The position numbers and the translations under genes are program-made. Under the pieces are notes generated by a model. The model saw nothing but the letters and a program-made list of their open reading frames with translations. It did no database searches and was not told the origin of the DNA. From NCBI GenBank assembly GCA_942486035.1, contig CALNXK010000030.1:2694501-2758500 (forward strand): a stretch of DNA of 64,000 nucleotides. The letters are read 5' to 3'. The stretch comes from Porites lobata (taxonomy: Eukaryota; Cnidaria; Anthozoa; Scleractinia; Poritidae). Positions 57,596-64,000 of the stretch are shown piece by piece. The number at the start of each line of letters is the position of its first letter. Within the stretch, counting starts at the first letter, position 1.

Positions 57596-57754
57596 TTAAA
57601 ACGGTGGGCTTACTTGTGGTACCCGTGGCACTCCTGCTTCGTACAGATGTTCTTTAAGCCTGTGGATAACCAGGACTAATGGCAGGCTGTTAAGTCGACG
57701 AAGAGGTCCGTTGGGCCTTTGCGGAGTACCACGACCACGACCACGACCAGACAT
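57596..57754 (-). CDS. Small leader ORF with RG repeats
   Basis: An ATG 40 bases into the leader starts a 52-codon frame beginning MSGRGRGRGTPQRPNGPLRR. A second copy at 59488-59652 is open too and has one extra RG pair (six bases), so its frame is kept. It could be an upstream ORF, or the original start of gag before a frame break. Arg-Gly repeats often bind RNA. Function is inferred only. Confidence 0.35.
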   Translation of the reverse strand: MSGRGRGRGTPQRPNGPLRRLNSLPLVLVIHRLKEHLYEAGVPRVPQVSPPF

Positions 57755-57773
57755 AAAATGCTACGCGAAGAAA

Positions 57774-57789
57774 GCGGATTTCTCCACCA
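57774..57789 (-). promoter_or_regulatory. Candidate primer-binding site
   Basis: On the minus strand TGGTGGAGAAATCCGC lies three bases inside the LTR end, starting TGG as sites complementary to a tRNA CCA tail do. The same sequence is beside the LTR at 59691. The tRNA is not identified. Confidence 0.4.
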
Positions 57790-57792
57790 CTT

Positions 57793-58158
57793 TGTTGAAG
57801 AACCTTACTGGGGGTACTAACAGGTTCTAACAACAAACAGCAAGACAGACGAGTACTTGTTCAATGACTCTTTAATTCTTCAGTAAGGCGTCACGAAGTT
57901 AGCGCAACTTGTATTTTACAATTCTCTACAAGATCAGTGTTACACTCATTTTTATATCAGCCAGGAAACCAGCTGCTTAGCGCAAACCGAATGCTGACAT
58001 AACGCCAATCCGATTGGTTAAAACAGCTTCATTAGCATGAAACCTTCGAGATAATTGCTTTGTGGAAATGACTCTTCAACGGAAGTTTTCACTGCTAAGC
58101 TTAAGTCAACTGGCCAATATGTAACTGGGAGAACAATATAAAAACTACAAGGTATATT
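57793..58158 (-). repeat. Inner LTR copy, truncated
   Basis: Matches 59691-60056 closely, from TGTTGAAGAACC to AAGGTATAT, but lacks the last dozen bases (the LTR start in minus sense). At 58158 it joins nucleocapsid sequence directly. An integrated LTR would be complete, so the junction reflects recombination or deletion. Confidence 0.75.
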
Positions 58159-59133
58159 GTGGTTGATCATAAGCCGCTACACTGGCATGAGAAGCTTCTG
58201 CAGTTGTTTAAGTTGTTTAGAAAGCTCATCAAAACGCTTATCGATTTGTGATGGCATCGGTTCTGCAGAAGCCGCCGCAATTGTTGGAGGTTTAGGAGAG
58301 ACCATTTGGGTCATTAATTTCTGGAACATTGCTTCCATTTGATTTATCACTGATTGTGTATCCGGCACACTCTGATTATTGGCCACTAATTCTTTCATAC
58401 GAGCTAAAGATTCTGCTTCTTGAAAGGTCTTAGGTCGAGCTTAAGTCACATAACTTTGAATGTGAGGTTGAAGACCTTGAGTAAAGTAACGCATAGAATC
58501 TACATCCGATAATTTTAAACGCTTACAGAAACGTGTGATGTCAGTAAGATAATCATCGATGCGCTCCCCCTTCGCTTGTTTCCGAGTGCTTAATTGTTGG
58601 CTAAGAATCCAATCATGCGGCCCCGAAGCAAAACGCTCCTGAAAAGCCTCTTTAACCCTACTAAAACTGTTAATAACATCTTCGGGAAGGGAAAGAAACC
58701 AAGCATGAACTACGCCCGATAAATACAGCGGAAAAGCACTAAGGCGATTTTCAGCGGACCAGTTATTAATTTGCGCAATGCGTGAAAAAGAATCAAACCA
58801 TATCAAGGCGTCTACAGCAAGATTTCCATCGAAAACATCAGGTTTTATGCCGCTTGAACTAGGGCTTTTATCAAGACGTGTCTGAATAAAGTCTAATTGT
58901 GTTCCCTGGGAGAGTGATTCCTTAGCTAAATCTTGCCTTAAGGAATTGCACATATCCTGAAACATTTTCTCGAATTCTTTCTTTTGCTCCTCATTCATTA
59001 TTGTAGTTGTAGATGGAACTGATTCACTGTGAGGACAAGTACAAATATCAGTGTGGGTCTGTGTACCTAGTGATTTGTTTTTACTGCTTTGGGAACGAGT
59101 AACGATGTGACTTGAAGGAGTAGTTTTAGGCAT
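58159..59133 (-). pseudogene. gag: Duplicated gag, truncated in nucleocapsid
   Basis: 58441-59133 is a second, still open 230-codon capsid-like gag with a handful of substitutions. 58177-58398 is the start of the nucleocapsid, with a 19-bp deletion relative to 56249-56300 and loss of the zinc knuckle. It is the front part of a second element copy placed upstream of the inner LTR. Confidence 0.75.
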
Positions 59134-59487
59134 GCACGTAAACTATTTCTATCGTTCTTCGCTGAGGCATTACTAGATTAAGTAGGGATATATATAGATT
59201 TAATTTTTTTGGTTTTGTGTTAAACAAAAGCTAATAATACGTGAAACTAACGTTACATCCGAGATACTGGAATAATTGAATCATAATGTTTGCTTACAAT
59301 TTCCTGGCTTGGGTCTTTCGGTATTCCTTTCTTCGGCCGTCCTTTCCTTTCTGTGTGTTTCTTCAACGCACAAGCGCCTGCTTCTACTTGAATGGTCTGT
59401 AAGGAGGTTTAGAAAGTGCAAGATCTTCTGCGGGTCAACGCCTGAACAAGGTGCGGCTTGAATGCACTGGTTCTTCTCTGCTGGGAG

Positions 59488-59652
59488 TTAAAACGGTGGG
59501 CTTACTTGTGGTACCCGCGGCACTCCTGCTTCGTACAGATGTTCTTTAAGCCTGTGGATAACCAGGATTAATGGCAGGCTGTTAAGTCGACGAAGAGGTC
59601 CGTTGGGCCTTTGCGGAGTACCACGACCACGACCACGACCACGACCAGACAT
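59488..59652 (-). CDS. Small leader ORF with RG repeats, second copy
   Basis: A 54-codon frame, the same as 57596-57754 but with one more RG pair. The in-frame length change is the main reason to mention it. Confidence 0.3.
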   Translation of the reverse strand: MSGRGRGRGRGTPQRPNGPLRRLNSLPLILVIHRLKEHLYEAGVPRVPQVSPPF

Positions 59653-59690
59653 AAAATGCTACGCGAAGAAAGCGGATTTCTCCACCACTT

Positions 59691-60068
59691 TGTTGAAGAA
59701 CCTTACTGGGGGTACTAGCAGGTTCTAACAACAAACAGCAAGACAGACGAGTACTTGTTCAATGACTCTCTTTAATTCTTCAGTAAGGCGTCACGAAGTT
59801 AGCGCAACTTGTATTTTACAATTCTCTACAAGATCAGTGTTACACGCATTTTTATATCAGCCAGGAAACCAGCTGCTTAGCGCAAACCGAATGCTGACAT
59901 AAGTCCAATCCGATTGGTTAAAACAGCTTCATTAGCATGAAACCTTCGAGATAATTGCTTTGTCGAAATGACTCTTCAACCGAAGTTTTCACTGCTAAGC
60001 GTAAGTCAACTGGCCAATGTGTAACTAGGAGAACAATATAAAAACTATAAGGTATATACCATTAAACA
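59691..60068 (-). repeat. Complete 378-bp LTR
   Basis: Bounded by TGTTGAAG and CCATTAAACA, which give TGTT/AACA ends. On the minus strand a TATA-like GGTATATACC lies about 9 bases inside the LTR start. It is the 5' LTR of the outer copy. I found no matching LTR downstream of env in this window. Confidence 0.7.
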
Positions 60069-60186
60069 GACTTTTCATACTAACAGATAGGAAAGTACTA
60101 AATTACAGTTTGAAAATCCAAGGTTGTTGTCAATTTACAGGTGTTAAGCTTCTTCGTCGAAGATGATTGGCTACAACTTTTCCATA

Positions 60187-60483
60187 ATTTAACCACAAAC
60201 ATGATCGCAAACTTAAAGGATAAATTAAAAATGCAGTTCAAAGTACAGGGCAGAATTTAAAACAATAGTTGTTTGATTACAAAAACACCTATAAAATCAC
60301 TAAGCCTAATTAAAGTTATCCACTGCCGAGAATTCGGTTAAAAACTCAAAGAAACACGTTGAAAACTCTTTAAAAAAACAAGCAGGGTAGTAGTTCCTGG
60401 TAAATATCGAAGGGAGACCAGATTAAGGTAAAAAATGTCAAACTAGACAAAATACTTAATATAAACAAGGCTTTGTCATCTAA
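60187..60483. repeat. 300-bp direct repeat, copy 2
   Basis: Partner of 46036-46342, with a few substitutions. It stops abruptly at 60483, where polymerase-coding sequence begins on the minus strand. Confidence 0.7.
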
Positions 60484-60491
60484 TCATTTAA

Positions 60492-61765
60492 TTAATTAAT
60501 GAAACATCTATGGTTGACATGCTTAAATTCCCCACAGTTAGTGCAGGTGACATGGTAACACTCATGCAGTTTGGTGGGATCAAAATGAAATTCGGCGGAA
60601 CATTTCAAACATTTTCTCCAGATTTCACAAATGCTTTTGTCGTCTTTCTTCTTTCCTTTCTTTTTGTGGGCTTCAAAATAATCTTGGCCATAAAATTTGC
60701 AGTTGCCGTTTGGACATTCAAGGGTTGGCTTGATCCATGCAGCATAATTTGGGCAGGTCTTATTTGTTCGAAGACAGGCAGGGCAGTTCTCTCTGCAACA
60801 ATTGTGGTGGGTGGCGCCCTCGACATCATAACCCTTATCGCACAGACAACAGTAATAGGAACGATTGATAAGGGCGGGGATGCTAGTTAACACATCGAAA
60901 TGGTCTTGATGTTTCATCAGTGAGATAAAATGCGGTGTGTTATTGTGTTTTGCCTCTTTGAACACAATTAAAGATTTAGACGGTTCGATGTCAATGAGTT
61001 GGTATCCCTGTGGTCCTAGAAAGTCTTGAAATTTTTCCAGTTCTTTAAACCCACAGGGGCCTTTGGGAACACCCGCTTCTCAATGCAACAATTTGGCCAA
61101 TCGTTCTTGAATGGGTCTTCCCTTCCTTAGATTCTGATACAGGGAGCCATTGTCCACCCTCTCTCATTGTCACAATGGCCTGGGAAAGACAGAGGTTGTC
61201 TTTATTTTGGATGGTCACAACACACTTCTTTTTCTTGGCCAATTTCTCCCACTCATGGCGGCCAGGTTTGGCTTTTTTGCCCCCGTTCTTTCCTCCACGA
61301 CCTAACCGCTTCACAAAGGTGAGTTCAACATAAAAGCCATCTCGTTGGGGGTCCATGACTTGAGCTGAATTCAGTTTTTTGGCTAAATCTTCCAGCCAGG
61401 CGCAGGTGTAAGCCCCATTAGACAACCATTCTTCCAAAGGGACATTTCGGGCAGATTGTGACCAGACATCAGTGAATGAGTTTGAATGGACAGCGACTAG
61501 CAAAGAATAATCCTGGAAAAAACCCTCGTTTTCCACCACCCACTGCAACCCCTGAATTAGAGCTTCGTTGATGGCTTCCCCTAGTGGTTCATCTTGCGCA
61601 TCTTGCAGTTGTTGTAAAGTAAGCTTATATTTCTTTTGGTCTACAATGCCATGAAACGATCTATTTCTTCCCACTGGTGTAAATTATGATCGCAAAAGTG
61701 GATTCCACCCATGTTGCTCGAAGCGGCGAAAGGCAGACAACAGACCCTCATCATCTTCGTTCATT
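60492..61765 (-). pseudogene. polB: Polinton/Maverick-type DNA polymerase B, N-terminal fragment
   Basis: The minus strand starts near MNEDDEGLLSAFRRFEQHGW (61765). After an in-frame TAA near 61685 it continues through 61045-61674, with KKKKCVVTIQNKDNLCLSQA, a pattern I associate with the N-terminal region of protein-primed polymerases of Polintons. After a frameshift near 61070 it runs to 60492, with a zinc-ribbon-like CCLCDKGYDVEGATHHNCC and CPACLRTNKTC. The exonuclease and polymerase catalytic parts are absent. The fragment ends at a stop abutting the 300-bp repeat. Polintons are large self-synthesising DNA elements related to adintoviruses. Confidence 0.65.
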
Positions 61766-61784
61766 AAGGCTATAAAACATAAAA

Positions 61785-62150
61785 ACGAAACGCCTACATT
61801 AACGCTTGATTGTTTTTGCTAATTAAGCCTACATTTTGTTCTTTGCGCTTCGAAACGTTCGAATTGCTGTTATTTTTCTGTGTTTTACTTGAAATATACC
61901 TTTCCCCTATGCAACACAAAGTTTGCGGTTAGAATTTAACAATATTTTTGCTAATTAAGCCTACTTTTGTCATTTACGCTTCGAAACGCTCAAATTGCTG
62001 TTATTTTTCAGTGTTTTACTTGAATTCTACCTTTCCGCTATGCATCACTCAGTTTAGGGTTAGAATTTAACAATGTTTTTGCTAATTAAGCCTACCTTTT
62101 GTTCTTTACGCTTCGAAACGCTCGAATTGCTGTTATTTTTCTGTGTTGTG
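61785..62150. repeat. 131-bp tandem repeat, about 2.7 units
   Basis: TTTTTGCTAATTAAGCCTAC recurs at 61813, 61945 and 62076 (periods 132 and 131), followed each time by CGCTTCGAAACG and TGCTGTTATTTTTC. It sits between the polymerase fragment and a gag fragment. Confidence 0.85.
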
Positions 62151-62745
62151 CTCTAACTTTCGCCGTTTGGAACAAGGTGATTTAAGTCTTGCAGAGTATA
62201 TTGACAAAGCAACTATTCTTTGCAACCAGTGTGAATATCCTCTTGAAGCCCGTGACAGACTACTCCGAGACGCAATAGTGATCGGTCTATGTTCCCAAGA
62301 GGCCTACTTTAAATGCATTGAGAAAGGCTCAGCCTTACCCTTAGAGGAGCAATAACGATTGCTCAAAACGAAGACGCCACAGTTAGTCAGGTTGGTTATG
62401 TGCGACCAGAGTTCAAAGGCGGTCTGACCCTAGCAGCAGTCCATAAACATGAAAAGCAAGGTGCCAGGCCTAAACAAAAGAAACAGCAGAAGGAAAGAGG
62501 TGTATCAGACAATTCAAACTCACCAATAGAGATACCTGTTTCAATTGTGGAGCAAAGCCTGCTCATCCAAGGAGTCAATGCCCTTCAAAGAACTTAAAGT
62601 GTTTCAAGTGTAAAAAAGAGGGACATTATGGCTCTGTTTGCAAGTCCAAAAGCAAAGGAGGGAATGTTAACAAGTTACAAACCCAGCCTATCAATGCGTC
62701 CTTAAACGAAGACTGCACAGCAGAAGACTATACGCCAGAGTAGTT
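62143..62745 (+). pseudogene. gag: Ty3/Gypsy gag fragment with two zinc knuckles
   Basis: The plus strand encodes FRRLEQGDLSLAEYIDKATI and RLLRDAIVIGLCSQEAYFKC. After a frameshift near 62350 and another near 62530 come the knuckles CFNCGAKPAHPRSQC and CFKCKKEGHYGSVC. It is the C-terminal half of a retrotransposon gag from yet another lineage and the only one on the plus strand. It starts abruptly at the end of the 131-bp repeat, and no pol follows. Confidence 0.65.
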
Positions 62746-63023
62746 TACTGCAACCGTGCATCATTTGAAGACGGTAATGGTAAAAACTCTTAATCATCCT
62801 CAGCCACAGCCTCACATTCGCCCTCTTTGGCTCAGTAATGTAACGGGAGGAAATTTCACTGCGTCAGGCGGCTTTCGGTCTGACTAACCAAATTAGCGGG
62901 AAAGTCCAACTCAGTAAACAAAGGAACTAAGGCTCCTCACGATGATGTGAGAATTAGCAAATATTGATCTGTTAATAGGAAATACAGGCGGGTAAACTGC
63001 AATTTGGTAGAGCGACAGGCTTT

Positions 63024-63610
63024 GCTGCTGGCACCCGTTACTTCTGCCAGAGGTACAGGGTCTTATTTCCACGTCCCAAAGTACTAGATTTCGGACAAAA
63101 ACTGAAACTTCTCTATAATGCTGCAACTTCTTTATTGTAGAGTAAACCTCGTAGAAAGTACTTCACACTCAATAAGCTCCTCGATAGGCGTCGTAGGTAA
63201 TCAATTAACAGCAGTTTAAGCACTACTTTTATACTGTCTTAAGTAAACACAGGTGTTAAATTATTTGTACACCTATTTCTGCCTTCCATTTTGCATAATA
63301 CACGCCGTTTAGGTGCGGAGTTTTAGTAAGATACGAAAGAGTTAAAACTAGATTTCTGCTGATTAACGCGTAACTGTTACAAAAATGCACGTGTTGAGAC
63401 CTCCAAACAAAGCACAAGAACTTGGCTCTATACAAAAGTGCAAGCATATATTGAACAAAACAAATACAGTTCAAACAAAACCAGGAAGTTTTAAAAGTCA
63501 TTCAAATGCTAATGCTGGGCATCACTATTTTACGGCTATGTGGCGAGTATGTTTACGAAAATAATGTTAAACTTAATTTTACCAACAATACGTCGATTTC
63601 GTGTGTGACA
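63024..63610 (-). repeat. LTR-like sequence at a polypurine tract
   Basis: It shares GCCAGAGGTACAGGGTC and TTAAGTAAACACAGGTGT with the region 45.16-45.51 kb. It ends GTGTGTGACA at 63610, followed by CCCCCCACC, a purine tract on the minus strand. Probably the 3' LTR of a minus-strand element extending beyond the right edge. Left boundary inferred. Confidence 0.4.
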
Positions 63611-63906
63611 CCCCCCACCTTTAATTGAAGACCTCCTGGTTTTCCAAGGAAACTATGGGACACACAAAAAGGAAAATAAATACATAGATAAAGATAAGAA
63701 TAATAATCGGGCCGTGGGTGGCCGACGCATAGTGACCAAATATGTATAACTGACACAATATATAAAATGTCCGTGGTACAAAAATAAGTGTCTCTTGCGG
63801 GGAAGGAATGGACAATTATATACGTCAGGGGTCTGGGTGAAAAAAAAGAAAAGAAAATAGTGTCCGGACCCGTGACTCGTTGGAAGAGTTCAACGGTATC
63901 TGGTAG

Positions 63907-64000
63907 TCAAAACTGGAGGTCTGTAGCCGGGGCCGTGTCTGGAAGGCCCTCTTCGAAACGGCCTTTGATCCATGCCGCTAACACCGCAGCTCTTGCTCGT
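63907..64000 (-). CDS. Partial accessory-like ORF at window edge
   Basis: A minus-strand frame open at the right edge reads RARAAVLAAWIKGRFEEGLP and stops near 63907. The start of the frame at 35571-36095 looks similar (AAVVLVDGLKRLED), and both lie just inside an LTR-like end. Too short for any function. Confidence 0.25.
   Translation of the reverse strand, partial: RARAAVLAAWIKGRFEEGLPDTAPATDLQF

Larger units (their letters stand above)
46874..58158 (-). mobile_element. Ty3/Gypsy element with chromodomain integrase, env and 3' accessory ORFs
   Basis: The minus strand reads LTR (57793-58158, truncated), candidate primer-binding site, small RG-rich ORF, gag, zinc knuckle, acidic region, protease, RT/RNase H, integrase with chromodomain, env, BTB-like ORF, RING-like ORF and polypurine tract. 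Multiple stops and frameshifts show that this copy cannot encode a full set of proteins. The order after pol is env, as in errantiviruses, while the chromodomain is typical of chromoviruses. Confidence 0.75.

Noticed and set aside
60510..60890. Plus-strand 126-codon hydrophobic frame
   Set aside because: Antisense to the Cys-rich polymerase fragment, whose codons produce an apparently hydrophobic complement.

Overview
The window looks like a transposon-dense stretch of an invertebrate animal genome. It has AT-rich non-coding DNA, intron-like splice signals around short exon-like pieces, BEL/Pao and Ty3/Gypsy retroelements, a CR1/L2-type LINE, a Polinton polymerase fragment and many foldback MITEs. 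An anthozoan cnidarian (coral or anemone) is my best guess, mainly from remembered similarity of the MITE and repeat motifs. I see no bacterial features, no complete host gene, and no rRNA, tRNA or CRISPR array.

Layout. 1-2.6 kb: small inverted-repeat elements with 9-bp target-site duplications (TSDs). 2.6-10.2 kb: an older MITE split by a very young BEL/Pao element (2817-9919), whose LTRs differ only by one base in a T-run and which is flanked by the 5-bp TSD CCAAC. 10.6-11.3 kb: two almost perfect 108-110 bp palindromes, each with a 9-bp TSD. 12.1-14.7 kb: a hAT-like and a pogo-like non-autonomous element. 16.8-29.1 kb: a complex array of related non-coding modules containing a 340-bp tandem repeat, an orphan Snail/Scratch-like zinc-finger exon (about 19.0-19.4 kb) and a minisatellite expanded in only one of three module copies. 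29-46 kb: decayed, nested LTR elements on the minus strand, mixed with a LINE remnant and duplicated exon-like pieces of an unrecognised gene.

46.9-60.1 kb (minus strand) is the most interesting part. A Ty3/Gypsy element reads gag, zinc knuckle, acidic spacer, protease, RT/RNase H, integrase with a C-terminal chromodomain, and then an envelope-like gene with signal peptide, furin-like site, pre-membrane coiled coil and membrane anchor. Two further small ORFs lie between env and an LTR-like end: one BTB/POZ-like and one RING-like. Several frames are broken, so this copy is dead, but the layout suggests an env-bearing chromovirus-like retroelement with an accessory slot that may target ubiquitin ligases. 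Related env fragments lie at about 30.0-30.3 kb and 39.6-40.7 kb; the second is fused to gag with pol missing. The 5' end of the main element (LTR, leader, gag) is duplicated in tandem (57.8-60.1 kb).

60.5-61.8 kb carries the N-terminal part of a Polinton/Maverick-type DNA polymerase (minus strand). 61.8-62.15 kb is a 131-bp tandem repeat, 62.1-62.75 kb a plus-strand gag fragment with two zinc knuckles, and 63.0-64.0 kb an LTR-like stretch running into another element at the window edge.
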